A model generated the notes under the pieces. The model was not told where the DNA came from, ran no database searches, and saw only the letters and a program-made list of their open reading frames with translations. Positions 16,312 to 25,334 of a stretch of DNA of 64,000 nt are shown here, in pieces; the stretch's first letter is position 1, and every line of letters begins with the position of its first letter. Made by a program: the position numbers and the translations under genes. Origin of the DNA: Roseomonas sp. (GTDB lineage: Bacteria > Pseudomonadota > Alphaproteobacteria > Acetobacterales > Acetobacteraceae). The stretch is taken from NCBI GenBank assembly GCA_020249145.1, contig JADCGF010000003.1:62001-126000 (forward strand). Direction: 5' to 3'.

Positions 16312-17600
16312 CCCGCCCCCTTGCGATTGCGGTTGCCGGCCTTGGAACGGTTGGCGCCGGCGTGGTGAAATTGCTGCGCGCCAATGCCGATGTCATTGCT
16401 GCCCGCGCGGGAAGGCCGATTGCCATCACGGCGGTTTCCGCACGCGAACGCAATCGTGATCGCGGCATCAGCCTTTCGGGGCTGCGCTGGTATGAAGACC
16501 CCGTGGCGCTTGCCGCTGATCCGCAAGTAGATGTGGTGGTGGAATGCATCGGCGGTTCGGAAGGCCCGGCGAGAGATTTGGTGCAGGCAGCGATTGCCGC
16601 CGGCAAGCATGTGGTGACGGCGAATAAGGCGCTGCTTGCCGTGCATGGCGCGGCACTCGCGCAGGCATCCGAAGCGCGCGGCGTGGCCCTTGCTTTTGAG
16701 GCGGCGGTGGCCGGCGGCATTCCCGCGATCAAGGCATTGCGGGAGGGCCTGGCCGCCAATCGCATTCAGCGTGTGGCGGGTATTCTGAACGGCACCTGCA
16801 ATTACATCCTGACCGTGATGCGCGAACAAAAGCGCGAATTCGCCGAAGTATTGGCTGAGGCGCAGAAGCTTGGCTATGCGGAAGCCGATCCATCCTTCGA
16901 TATTGATGGCATTGATGCCGCGCATAAGCTGGCGATCTTGGCCGCACTTGCCTTTGGCCGCCCGGTAGATTTCAGCGCGGTGCATGTGGAAGGTATTCGC
17001 GAGGTTTCGGCGCTTGATATCGCGCTAGCGGAAGAACTTGGTTATCGCATCAAGCTGCTGGGCATTGCGCGGCGCGAAGAAGGCGGCATTTCAACGCGCG
17101 TGCATCCCTGCATGGTGCCGATCTCCGCACCCATCGCGCGGGTGGATGGCGTGTTCAATGCCGTGGTGGCGGAAGGTGATTTCGTGGGCCGCGTGATGAT
17201 GGAAGGCCGCGGCGCAGGCGAAGGCCCGACAGCCTCTGCCGTTGTCGCCGATGTGATTGACATTGCCCGCGGGCGCTTCACCCCGGTTTGGGGGGCAGAA
17301 GCTGCCGCGCTGAAGCCTGAGCCTTCCTTCCCGATGGATCGCCATACCGGCGCTTACTATCTGCGCCTGATGGTGGTGGACCGCCCCGGCGTAATTGCCG
17401 ATGTCACGGGCGTTTTGCGCGACCATGCGATCAGCCTGGAATCCATGCTGCAACGTGGCCGCGCACCTGGTGAGGCCGTGCCTGTGGTGCTGACCACGCA
17501 TGAAACGAGCGAGGCTTCCGTGCGCGCGGCGCTGAAGCGCATTGCGGAATTGAATACCGTGATGGAAAAGCCAGCGCTGATCAGGATTGAGGCGCTATAG
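16308..17600 (+). CDS. hom: Homoserine dehydrogenase
   Basis: A 430-residue enzyme reducing aspartate semialdehyde to homoserine for threonine, methionine and isoleucine synthesis. The Rossmann motif GLGTVGAGVVKLL is at the N-terminus; the catalytic core contains GILNGTCNYILT and DPSFDIDGIDAAHKLAIL. A C-terminal ACT domain (YYLRLMVVDRPGVIADVTGVL onward) predicts feedback control, usually by threonine. It is monofunctional, without aspartokinase. Translation is coupled to the aminotransferase through ATGA. Confidence 0.96.
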   Translation: MTRPLAIAVAGLGTVGAGVVKLLRANADVIAARAGRPIAITAVSARERNRDRGISLSGLRWYEDPVALAADPQVDVVVECIGGSEGPARDLVQAAIAAGKHVVTANKALLAVHGAALAQASEARGVALAFEAAVAGGIPAIKALREGLAANRIQRVAGILNGTCNYILTVMREQKREFAEVLAEAQKLGYAEADPSFDIDGIDAAHKLAILAALAFGRPVDFSAVHVEGIREVSALDIALAEELGYRIKLLGIARREEGGISTRVHPCMVPISAPIARVDGVFNAVVAEGDFVGRVMMEGRGAGEGPTASAVVADVIDIARGRFTPVWGAEAAALKPEPSFPMDRHTGAYYLRLMVVDRPGVIADVTGVLRDHAISLESMLQRGRAPGEAVPVVLTTHETSEASVRAALKRIAELNTVMEKPALIRIEAL

Positions 17601-17644
17601 GCAGCGTGGCGGCTTTCGTATCAAGCAACCTGCCTCGTCTTTCC

Positions 17645-18205
17645 TCACCGTCTAAAGAAAAACTGACAGTCAACCGATCTCCCCGGTCTGGTCACTGTGA
17701 CGCATTCCGCAATAGCCAAGGCGCGCGCTGAACAGTGTCTAAATCCTTCTGGAGGATCGTCGCCGTAGGCTGTATCGATCCTGCTGGACTGAGGTTCGCG
17801 TGGCAGATGTATTTTTTGGTCGCGGTAGATCCACCTCTCGTCGCTCGAGGGGAAGCCTTCAACGACGTAGGCAATGATGAACGATGGTGACCATTCTTCA
17901 ATTTTCGTCAGCGATAAGTTATCGTTTCTTCGCGCAGGCAGTTTGCCAAATGGCCCATCGGAATCACCCGTGATTGCGGCGGAATTCCAAGAGCCCAGGC
18001 AAATGTGGTTTCCTTTTTGCTCGATATCCCTCAAATCCAAGAGTAAGGTTCCGTCTTCATGCGTGAAGAACCGATAGCCGCCGAGGTTTTCCTCAAAGAG
18101 ATACGATGACGCGAGAAAAACCACGCTGCCGAGCGCCAAAAGTAGCCCCCATCTGCGCCTGGCTCTGTGAAGGATGTGGCGAAACTTCAAAAACTTTCCC
18201 CGCAA
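17645..18205 (-). CDS. Hypothetical protein with one N-terminal membrane anchor
   Basis: A 186-residue protein with a basic N-terminus and one hydrophobic helix (WGLLLALGSVVFLASSYLF), then a soluble region of mixed composition with several Trp and Cys residues, likely on the periplasmic side. No family is recognised. Composition is less GC-rich than the flanks, and codon use is less biased, suggesting a lineage-specific or acquired gene. The ATG at 18205 is the only start before the helix. Function unknown. Confidence 0.5.
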   Translation of the reverse strand: MRGKFLKFRHILHRARRRWGLLLALGSVVFLASSYLFEENLGGYRFFTHEDGTLLLDLRDIEQKGNHICLGSWNSAAITGDSDGPFGKLPARRNDNLSLTKIEEWSPSFIIAYVVEGFPSSDERWIYRDQKIHLPREPQSSRIDTAYGDDPPEGFRHCSARALAIAECVTVTRPGRSVDCQFFFRR

Positions 18206-18279
18206 ATTGACAAAAGACTGCCGCTAATGCCCTTTTCTGGCCTTGGTGCAAAAGGTTTTGGGTCACCCCCGCCCACCCC

Positions 18280-19257
18280 CTACAAACACCCCGCCGCCCG
18301 CGCCCTGGCGCGCACCAGCGCCAGGACCGTGCGCGAAATCGGCGCAGCCTCACCAACCCAATCGGCCAATTCCACCACGGCGCCGAGCAGCGCCTCGATC
18401 TCCATCGGCCTGCCGCGTTCCAGATCCTGCAGCATGGAGGTTTTATGCGCCCCAACCTCCGCCGCGCCGGCGATGCGCTTATCGACATCAATCGCGAAGC
18501 GCACGCCAAGCGCTTCGGCTACGCGCTGGCCTTCCAGCATCATGGCGCGCGCGACACCGCGCTGGCCTTCATCGGCGGTCAGCACATCAAGTGTCGCGGT
18601 GGTAAGTGCCGAGATCGGGTTGAAGGCCATATTGCCCCAAAGCTTCACCCATAATTCATCGCGAATTTTCGGGCGCACTGGCGCCTTGAAGCCGGCGGCG
18701 ATCAGCGCCTCGGATAGCGCCTGCGCGCGCGGGCTGCGGCTGCCATCGGGCTCACCCAGGCTGAAGCGGTCGCCATAGCTATGGTCAATCACGCCAGGGG
18801 AAGTCACCTCGGCAGCGGGATAGACAATGCAGCCGATGGCGCGTGATGGCGGCAGCAGCGCGGAAACTTGGCCGTCCGGGTCCACGCTTTGCACAAGGCG
18901 CCCTTCATAAGCGCCGGTAAGGCCGTGGAAATACCACCAGGGAATGCCATTCACCGCACTCACAATCGCGGTATTGGGGCCAAGCAAGGGCTGCATCTGC
19001 TTCGCCGCCGACGGCAGGGAATGCGCCTTCAGCGTCACCAGCACATAATCCTGCGGGCCGGCTTCCTCAGCACTTTCGACGCAGCGCGGATGCACAATCT
19101 GTTCGGTGCCTTCGCTGATCAGCTTCACGCCGTTCTCGCGCATGGCGGCCAGATGCGGACCGCGTGCGATGAAGGTGACATCCACATCACCCTTCGCGGC
19201 AAGCTTGGTGCCCATCAGCCCGCCAATGGCGCCGGCACCGAAGATGCAGATTTTCAT
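18280..19257 (-). CDS. Ketopantoate reductase-family protein (PanE/ApbA-like)
   Basis: A 325-residue NADPH-dependent 2-keto acid reductase of the ApbA/PanE family. It begins MKICIFGAGAIGGLMGTKLA with the Rossmann GxGxxG loop; the C-terminal helical domain has the catalytic-type lysine in ELWVKLWGNMAFNPISALT. Alternative start: a GTG three codons upstream overlaps the stop of the acyl-CoA ligase gene (GTGA). The ATG at 19257 is chosen because AGGG lies 8 bases ahead and homology starts there. True PanE makes pantoate for CoA; many paralogs act on other 2-keto acids, and the ligase neighbour favours a catabolic paralog. Confidence 0.85.
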   Translation of the reverse strand: MKICIFGAGAIGGLMGTKLAAKGDVDVTFIARGPHLAAMRENGVKLISEGTEQIVHPRCVESAEEAGPQDYVLVTLKAHSLPSAAKQMQPLLGPNTAIVSAVNGIPWWYFHGLTGAYEGRLVQSVDPDGQVSALLPPSRAIGCIVYPAAEVTSPGVIDHSYGDRFSLGEPDGSRSPRAQALSEALIAAGFKAPVRPKIRDELWVKLWGNMAFNPISALTTATLDVLTADEGQRGVARAMMLEGQRVAEALGVRFAIDVDKRIAGAAEVGAHKTSMLQDLERGRPMEIEALLGAVVELADWVGEAAPISRTVLALVRARARAAGCL

Positions 19258-19262
19258 GCGCG

Positions 19263-20771
19263 TCACCCTGTCAGCCCAAGCTTTTCCGCAAGCCCAATGC
19301 GCATCAGCTTGCCAGTGGCACCCTTCGGGATTTCCGGCAGGAACACCACCTTGCGCGGCACCTTGAAATCCGCGAGCTGTTGCGCGGCGAAATCACGCAA
19401 TTCGCGTTCCGTGCAGGCGGCACCTTCGCGCAGCACCACGGCGGCGGCCACTTCCTCACCCAGCTTGGCGTGCGGCATAGCGAAAGTCAGCGCCTGCGCC
19501 ACGGCAGGATGGGCGGAGAGCACGCCATCCACTTCCAAGGGGCTTACTTTCTCACCGCCGCGATTGATCAATTCCTTCAAGCGGCCCGTAAGGGTCAGAA
19601 AGCCTTCCGCATCGAAAGCGCCCTGATCGCCGGTGCGGAACCAGCCATGCGTGAAGGCCTTGGCATTGGCGTCCGGATTGGCTTCATAGCCCGCGGTCAC
19701 ATTGGGGCCGCGAATCACCACTTCGCCAATTTCGCCCTGCGGCAGGATGGTGCCGTCATCATCCATGATCGCCACTTCCGGCCCCGCCGCGCGCCCGACC
19801 GAGCCTGGCTTGCGCGGCCCGGCCAGTGGGTTGGACGCCATTTGGTGCGAGGCTTCCGTCATGCCGTAGCTTTCCACCAGCGGGCAGCCAAACACAGCCT
19901 CCAATTGCTCCATCACCGGCCCGGGCAAGGACGCCGAGGATGAACGAATGAAGCGGAGCTTCGCGCGTTCAATAATCTCCGCATTGCGGTCTGCGCGCGT
20001 CAGGATGGTTTGGTGCATGGTGGGCACCGCCGTGTACCAGCTTGGCCTTTCCTCATCCAACAGTCGGAAGAAACGCAAGGCATCAAAGCCCGGCGTGCAA
20101 ATCACCGCGCCGCCGGCGCCGAGGGAAGAAAGCACCGCCGCGATTAGCCCATGAATATGGAATAGCGGCATGATATTCAAACACGCATCGGCGGGCGAAA
20201 GCGCCAGTGTTGCGCCGATATGCCGTGCCGAGGCGCAGATATTCGCCTGCGACAAGGGCACAATCTTGGGCCGCGCCGTAGTGCCTGATGTGTGCAGCAC
20301 AAGCGCGATATCGCCCGCCTCAGCCGCGCCGGGCTGCGATGCCTTTGCTGGGCTGCCACCTTCCAGGGTGAAGCTGCCCGCGTGTTCGCCGGGCACCAAT
20401 TCCAGCACGGCCACGCCAAGCTTGGCCGCAACATCGCGCGCTTCGGTGGCAACACCCTTTTGCACGACCAGCGCCTTGGCCTTCAGATCGGTCAGATAGA
20501 AGTTGAATTCATCCGCGCGATAGGCGGGGTTGAGCGGCGCGGTGGTGGCGCCCGCGCCAATCGCGATGAAGGAAGCGGCCATTTCCGGGCCATTGGGCAG
20601 CACAATCGCCACGCGGTCATTGCGGCCAATGCCAATGCCACTCAGCCGCGCAATGGTGGCGGCGGCAAGGTCGCGCAGCCCGGCATAGGACAGGGCCGGG
20701 CGCCCCGGGGCACGGATGGCCGGCGCACCGGCGGCGCCGCTGGCCAGAAGGGCATTCAAGGTTGCGTTCAC
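19263..20771 (-). CDS. AMP-dependent acyl-CoA synthetase, oxalyl-CoA synthetase-like
   Basis: A 502-residue ANL-superfamily ligase that activates a carboxylate through an acyl-adenylate. The P-loop-like A3 motif is LHTSGTTARPKIV; A5 is VESYGMTEASHQMASNPL; A7 is GWFRTGDQG; the catalytic lysine is in the final KGATGKLMR. The RSSSASLP...GMTEASHQMASNPL...KPGSVG set is characteristic of the oxalate-CoA ligase group (Pcs60/AAE3). The start is GTG at 20771 behind GAGGAG. No formyl-CoA transferase or oxalyl-CoA decarboxylase gene is in the window, so oxalate remains a candidate only. Confidence 0.88.
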   Translation of the reverse strand: MNATLNALLASGAAGAPAIRAPGRPALSYAGLRDLAAATIARLSGIGIGRNDRVAIVLPNGPEMAASFIAIGAGATTAPLNPAYRADEFNFYLTDLKAKALVVQKGVATEARDVAAKLGVAVLELVPGEHAGSFTLEGGSPAKASQPGAAEAGDIALVLHTSGTTARPKIVPLSQANICASARHIGATLALSPADACLNIMPLFHIHGLIAAVLSSLGAGGAVICTPGFDALRFFRLLDEERPSWYTAVPTMHQTILTRADRNAEIIERAKLRFIRSSSASLPGPVMEQLEAVFGCPLVESYGMTEASHQMASNPLAGPRKPGSVGRAAGPEVAIMDDDGTILPQGEIGEVVIRGPNVTAGYEANPDANAKAFTHGWFRTGDQGAFDAEGFLTLTGRLKELINRGGEKVSPLEVDGVLSAHPAVAQALTFAMPHAKLGEEVAAAVVLREGAACTERELRDFAAQQLADFKVPRKVVFLPEIPKGATGKLMRIGLAEKLGLTG

Positions 20772-20825
20772 GCTTATCTCCTCGGCGTTTCCCGAGGCGA
20801 TATTATGAACGAAAATGCCGCGCCG

Positions 20826-21377
20826 TCAGCCCCCAGCGAGCGATACGCGATGCCGCCCCGCAAGCTGCACGTAATTCTTAGCGGTGCGATCAAACCCCGC
20901 GCGTTGTTCTTCCGTCAGCACCCTCACCAGCTTGGCGGGATTGCCCATCCAAAGCTCCATGGCGCCGATGCGCTTGCCGGGCGGCAGCACGGAACCAGCG
21001 GCAATCACGCCGCCTTCTTCAATCACCGCGCCATCCAGCACCGTCGCGCCCATGCCGACAAAGGCGCGGTCCATCAGCGTGCAGGCATGCACAATGGCGG
21101 CATGGCCCACGGTGACATCATCACCGATGATGGTGGGCTCCTTCCCTGCATTCACATGCACAATGGTGCCATCCTGGATATTCACGCGCTTGCCGATGGT
21201 GATGAAGTTGGAATCACCACGCAGCACGCAATGATACCAGATGTTGGATTGCTCCCCGATCGTGACATTGCCGATCACGGCAGCGGTGGGCGCGATGAAG
21301 ACGCTTTCATGCAGAGTCGGCCAAATGCCTTCAAACACATAAAGCGGGCCGCGATTGGTGGGGTGTCGCATATCCAT
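20826..21377 (-). CDS. Gamma-type carbonic anhydrase family protein
   Basis: A 183-residue left-handed beta-helix protein of the gamma-CA/PaaY/CaiE family, built from hexapeptide repeats. The metal-site histidines are expected in NIWYHCVLRGD, DGTIVHVN and VTVGHAAIVHACTL, all present. Such proteins are trimers; function varies from carbonic anhydrase to thioesterase. It is 12 bases downstream of argC on the same strand and may be read through from that transcript. Confidence 0.9.
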   Translation of the reverse strand: MDMRHPTNRGPLYVFEGIWPTLHESVFIAPTAAVIGNVTIGEQSNIWYHCVLRGDSNFITIGKRVNIQDGTIVHVNAGKEPTIIGDDVTVGHAAIVHACTLMDRAFVGMGATVLDGAVIEEGGVIAAGSVLPPGKRIGAMELWMGNPAKLVRVLTEEQRAGFDRTAKNYVQLAGRHRVSLAGG

Positions 21378-21389
21378 GATCCAACCCCC

Positions 21390-22340
21390 TTACGCCGCTT
21401 TCGGCAGATCAGCGGAAACCGGCACGCCGAGCATCAGGCCAAGATTCTGCACCGCCGCACCGGAAGCGCCCTTACCCAGATTGTCATAGCGCGCGACCAG
21501 CACGGCATGGCCGCGCTGTTCATTGCCATAGACGCGGATTTCAAGGCCATTGGTGCCGTTCAGTGCCTCAGGTTCCAGTTTGCCATTGGCTTCCGCCGTC
21601 ACCACGCGCACCACATCACTGCCGGCATAGCGCTTGACCAGCACCGCTTCCAAATCAGCGGGCGTCACGCCACCCTTCAGTAAGTCCAGATGCAGCGGGA
21701 TGGAATCAATCATACCCTGCGCGTAATCCGCGACCGAGGGCACAAAGATCGGCCGGCGTGTCAGGCCAGTATATTTCTGCATCTCCGCGACATGCTTGTG
21801 TTCCAGGCCCAAGCCGTAAAGCTCAAAATCCGGCGCGGTGCGTGCTTCGTAATTTGCAATCATTGATTTGCCACCGCCCGAATAGCCCGACACAGCATTC
21901 ACGGTCACCGGAAAATCAGGCGCCATAATGCCGGCATCAATCAAAGGGCGCAGCATCAGAATGGCGCCGGTTGGGTAGCAGCCAGGATTGGAAACACGCT
22001 TCGCCGCCGCGATGGCGCCCGGCTGATCAGGCGAGAGTTCCGCCAGGCCATAAACCCAATCGGGATCAACGCGATGCGCGGTGGAAGCATCAAGCAGCTT
22101 CGGCGCCCGCGCCCCGAGTGAAGCGGCCAGCGCGGCGCTTTCCTTCGCCGCATCATCCGGCAGACACAGGATCACCAGGTCAACACCGGCCATCATCTCA
22201 CGCCGGGCATTGGCATCCTTGCGGTGCTCTGCGGCGATGGAGCGCAATTCAACATGCGGATTGGCGGCAATGCGATCACGGATTTGCAGCCCCGTGGTGC
22301 CGGCTTCGCCATCAATGAAAATATTCGCAGTCTTTGCCAT
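21390..22340 (-). CDS. argC: N-acetyl-gamma-glutamyl-phosphate reductase, short type
   Basis: A 316-residue enzyme for the third step of arginine synthesis, reducing N-acetylglutamyl phosphate to the semialdehyde. The N-terminus [17 protein letters not shown] is the type 2 (short) AGPR cofactor loop, and the catalytic cysteine is in [13 protein letters not shown] 22340 is chosen over a GTG three codons earlier because AGGAG lies 8 bases ahead. It follows rplM-rpsI, a gene order common in Alphaproteobacteria, separated from rpsI by a hairpin. argB is elsewhere in the window (36680-37564). Confidence 0.95.
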   Translation of the reverse strand: MAKTANIFIDGEAGTTGLQIRDRIAANPHVELRSIAAEHRKDANARREMMAGVDLVILCLPDDAAKESAALAASLGARAPKLLDASTAHRVDPDWVYGLAELSPDQPGAIAAAKRVSNPGCYPTGAILMLRPLIDAGIMAPDFPVTVNAVSGYSGGGKSMIANYEARTAPDFELYGLGLEHKHVAEMQKYTGLTRRPIFVPSVADYAQGMIDSIPLHLDLLKGGVTPADLEAVLVKRYAGSDVVRVVTAEANGKLEPEALNGTNGLEIRVYGNEQRGHAVLVARYDNLGKGASGAAVQNLGLMLGVPVSADLPKAA

Positions 22341-22391
22341 GATACCCACTCCTATCCTGCCGCATTGCGGCGCTAAACCTGTCCAAATGCA

Positions 22392-22423
22392 AGAGGGGCG
22401 GACCCTTGCGGACCCGCCCCTCT
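22392..22423 (-). terminator. Hairpin between rpsI and argC
   Basis: Perfect 10-bp arms AGAGGGGCGG and CCGCCCCTCT flank a 12-base loop 49 bases after the rpsI stop. On the minus strand it is followed by TGCATTTGG, a weak U-tract, so partial termination or processing between the ribosomal genes and argC is likely. Confidence 0.6.
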
Positions 22424-22471
22424 GATGAAGATTCCAAGACGGAACCGGCGCGCGACGCCGGTCCGCTGGCG

Positions 22472-22963
22472 TCAGCGCTTGGAGAACTGGAAGGAACGTC
22501 GTGCCTTCGGGCGCCCATATTTCTTGCGTTCCACCACGCGCGGGTCGCGCGTCAGGAAGCCTGCCTTTTTCAGGATGGAGCGGAGATCGGGCTCATAATT
22601 GCAGAGCGCACGGCTGATGCCATGGCGCACCGCACCGGCCTGGCCGGACAAGCCGCCGCCCACAACCGAGCAGATGACATCGAATTGCTGATAGCGATCC
22701 GCCACCAGGAAGGGCTGGGTGATCAGCATGCGCAGCACCGGGCGCGCGAAATACTTCGCCGCCGGGTCGTCATTGATAGTGATCTGGCCCTTACCCGGCT
22801 TGATCCAGACGCGGGCGACGGCATCCTTGCGCCGACCCGTGCCATAGGAACGGCCCTGCGCATCGCGCTTCGGTTCCCGCTTGATCGCCGCTTCCGCCGC
22901 CGCCGCCGGGGTGCCGGCCACGATTTCCTTGAGGTCCGCGAGGGTCTTGGTTTCGCCGCTCAT
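22472..22963 (-). CDS. rpsI: 30S ribosomal protein uS9
   Basis: A 163-residue S9 with an alphaproteobacterial-type N-terminal extension; the conserved core runs from [14 protein letters not shown] to the C-terminal basic tail ending QFSKR, whose terminal arginine reaches the P-site t[22 protein letters not shown] is diagnostic. It follows rplM by 4 bases, the universal rplM-rpsI pair. Confidence 0.98.
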   Translation of the reverse strand: MSGETKTLADLKEIVAGTPAAAAEAAIKREPKRDAQGRSYGTGRRKDAVARVWIKPGKGQITINDDPAAKYFARPVLRMLITQPFLVADRYQQFDVICSVVGGGLSGQAGAVRHGISRALCNYEPDLRSILKKAGFLTRDPRVVERKKYGRPKARRSFQFSKR

Positions 22964-22967
22964 AGCC

Positions 22968-23453
22968 TCAGCCCGCCTTCTTCACTGCGAGGGAATTCTT
23001 ACGGTTCAGCGCCGCCACATCGAGCGCAGCAGGCTGCTGGCCAGCATGCGGGTGTTCGGCCCCGGCATAGACATGGAGGTTGCGCATCTGCGCCCGGCCC
23101 AGCGGGCCGCGGGTGATCATGCGCTCAACCGCCTTTTCAATGACGCGTTCCGGGAAGCGGCCTTCCATGCGTTCACGGATGGTGCGGCCCTTGATGCCGC
23201 CCGGATAGCCCGTGTGCCAGTAGAACACGCTCTGTTCCGCCTTGGCGCCGGTGACGCGCACCTTCTTCGCATTGATGATGACGACATGGTCGCCACAATC
23301 CACATGCGGGGTGAATTGCGGCTTGTGCTTACCGCGAAGGCGATTGGCGACCAGGGTGGCGAGGCGACCGAGCACGAGCCCATCCGCATCAATCAACACC
23401 CAGTTCTTCTTCACCTCCGCCGGCTTTAGCGAGCGGGTTTGCGTGGCAATCAT
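22968..23453 (-). CDS. rplM: 50S ribosomal protein uL13
   Basis: A 161-residue L13, slightly longer than the usual ~145-155. Core motifs include [27 protein letters not shown], and the [13 protein letters not shown] segment. It is first in the rplM-rpsI unit and is preceded by a well-formed sigma70-type promoter at 23489-23517. Confidence 0.98.
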   Translation of the reverse strand: MIATQTRSLKPAEVKKNWVLIDADGLVLGRLATLVANRLRGKHKPQFTPHVDCGDHVVIINAKKVRVTGAKAEQSVFYWHTGYPGGIKGRTIRERMEGRFPERVIEKAVERMITRGPLGRAQMRNLHVYAGAEHPHAGQQPAALDVAALNRKNSLAVKKAG

Positions 23454-23488
23454 GGTGGTTCCGAATAGACCTATGGAAAGGAAGCGAG

Positions 23489-23517
23489 CTTATCCGGGCC
23501 AGGGCCAGAAAAGTCAA
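23489..23517 (-). promoter_or_regulatory. Promoter of rplM-rpsI
   Basis: Reading the minus strand, TTGACT (23517-23512) and GATAAG (23494-23489) are separated by exactly 17 bases, 36 bases before the rplM start codon. This is the best housekeeping-type promoter match seen in the window. Confidence 0.7.
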
Positions 23518-23636
23518 GCGGAAAAGGGACATTTTTGTATGTGGTATCTGGATACCGCAAACCTGAATGACCCTACCCAGCAGCGCGCCAGGGTGCTTAT
23601 TTGCACCCCAGAGCAACCCCTTGGAAGACCCGCCAC

Positions 23637-25334
23637 ATGAGCGACAAACCCCATGGCCTTGGCCGCAATACGTCCAATTACGGGGATCGCGACTTCGCGC
23701 TTTACCTGCGCAGGTCCTTTGCCAAATCCATGGGCTATTCTCAGCGCATGCTGGACAAGCCTGTGGTCGGCATCGCCGATACCGCGAGTGATTACAATAA
23801 CTGCCACCGCACGGTGCCGGAGCTGATCGAAGCCGTGCGCCGCGGCGTGCTGTCCGAAGGCGCTTTGCCGTTGAGTTTCCCGACCGTCAGCCTGTGTGAG
23901 CCATCGCTCAGCCCCTGTTCCATGCATTATCGCAACTTGATGGCGCTTGATACGGAAGCGATGCTCTCTGCCCAGCCCATGGATGCGGCGGTGCTGGTGG
24001 GCGGCTGCGACAAGACCGTGCCGGCGCAGCTTATGGCCGCGATTTCGGCTGATATCCCCTCTGTCATGCTCGTCACCGGGCCAATGCTGGCGCAGGCTTT
24101 TGAGGGGGAAAGACTTTCCGCCTGCACCGATTGCCGCCGCTATTGGGCGCGCTATCGCGCCGGGGAAGTGAGTGCGGAGAGGATCGGCGAATTGGAAGGC
24201 AAGCTTGCCACCACTGCCGGGACCTGCGGCGTGATGGGCACGGCTTCCACCATGGCCTGCATCGCCGCAACCCTTGGCTTCATGCCTTTGGCCGGTGCCA
24301 GCGCCCCCGCAGTGCATGCGGATAGGCTGCGCATTGCGGAGGAAGCCGGCGCGCAAGCCGTGCGGCTGATCAAGAACCCCATCCGCCCCAGCCAGATGAT
24401 GACGCAGGCCAATCTGGACAATGCGGCGCGCGTGCTGCTGGCGCTTGGCGGTTCCACCAATGCCGTGGTGCATCTGGCGGCCATTGCCGGCCGCGCGGGG
24501 CTTTCGCTTGATCTCAGGCGGCTTGATGCGCTGTCGGAAGAAACGCCGGTGCTGGTGGATCTGAAGCCGACCGGCGAAGGCTATATGGAAGATTTCCACG
24601 CCGCCGGCGGCATGCGCGCGCTGCTCTGGGAATTGCGCGATTTGCTTGACCTGACAACGATTGATCTGGATGGCGTGAGCCTGGCTGACCGTATCGGCGA
24701 TGGCAGCCATTTCGTGGATCGGCGAATCATTCGTGCGTTCAGCGAACCTGTCTCCCCGGTTGGTGGCTTGGTGGCGTTGTTTGGTTCGCTCGCGCCCGAA
24801 GGTGCGATTTTGAAGCGGAGTGCCGCCACACCCGCGCTTTTTGAGACCGAAGCGCGCTGCATGGTTTTTGATGGGTTGGAAGATCTGGCCAACCGCATTG
24901 ACGACCCGGCCTTGGATGTTACCGCGCAGGATATTCTGGTGCTGAAACATGTGGGGCCGCGTTCACCTTCCGGCATGCCGGAAGCAGGCTATTTGCCCAT
25001 CCCCAAAAAGCTCGCCCGCGCTGGCGTGAAGGACATGGTGCGCATGAGCGATTGCCGCATGTCCGGCACGGCCTTTGGCACCATTGTGCTGCATATTGCC
25101 CCGGAAGCGGCAGTCGGTGGGCCGCTGGCTTTGGTGCAGACCGGAGATCGCATCAGGCTTTCGGTGAAGGATCGCAAGCTTGATTTGCTGGTGGCGGAAG
25201 ATGAAATGGCCCGCCGCCGCGCCGCCTGGCAGCCCGCCCCGGCGCCCAAACGCGGCTGGGACAAGCTGGTTTATGACCAGGTAACGCAGGCTCCGCTGGG
25301 CGCGGATTTGGCGTTCCTGCGCGCGGCACCTTGA
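23637..25334 (+). CDS. IlvD/Edd-family dehydratase, sugar-acid type
   Basis: A 565-residue [2Fe-2S] dehydratase of the IlvD/Edd family. Cys56 (SDYNNCH), Cys124 (VGGCDKT) and Cys197 (TAGTCGVMGTAS) match the three cluster cysteines of the pentonate dehydratases such as L-arabinonate dehydratase, and the whole sequence is closer to that group than to true dihydroxy-acid dehydratase. Expected reaction: removal of water from a sugar acid to give a 2-keto-3-deoxy acid. ATG 23637 has GGAAG upstream. It overlaps the next gene by 4 bases (TTGA). The exact sugar acid is unknown. Confidence 0.88.
   Translation: MSDKPHGLGRNTSNYGDRDFALYLRRSFAKSMGYSQRMLDKPVVGIADTASDYNNCHRTVPELIEAVRRGVLSEGALPLSFPTVSLCEPSLSPCSMHYRNLMALDTEAMLSAQPMDAAVLVGGCDKTVPAQLMAAISADIPSVMLVTGPMLAQAFEGERLSACTDCRRYWARYRAGEVSAERIGELEGKLATTAGTCGVMGTASTMACIAATLGFMPLAGASAPAVHADRLRIAEEAGAQAVRLIKNPIRPSQMMTQANLDNAARVLLALGGSTNAVVHLAAIAGRAGLSLDLRRLDALSEETPVLVDLKPTGEGYMEDFHAAGGMRALLWELRDLLDLTTIDLDGVSLADRIGDGSHFVDRRIIRAFSEPVSPVGGLVALFGSLAPEGAILKRSAATPALFETEARCMVFDGLEDLANRIDDPALDVTAQDILVLKHVGPRSPSGMPEAGYLPIPKKLARAGVKDMVRMSDCRMSGTAFGTIVLHIAPEAAVGGPLALVQTGDRIRLSVKDRKLDLLVAEDEMARRRAAWQPAPAPKRGWDKLVYDQVTQAPLGADLAFLRAAP

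Noticed and set aside
20292..21683. A 463-codon plus-strand frame over the acyl-CoA ligase and gamma-CA genes
   Set aside because: Composition is that of an antisense shadow and it spans two well-supported genes.
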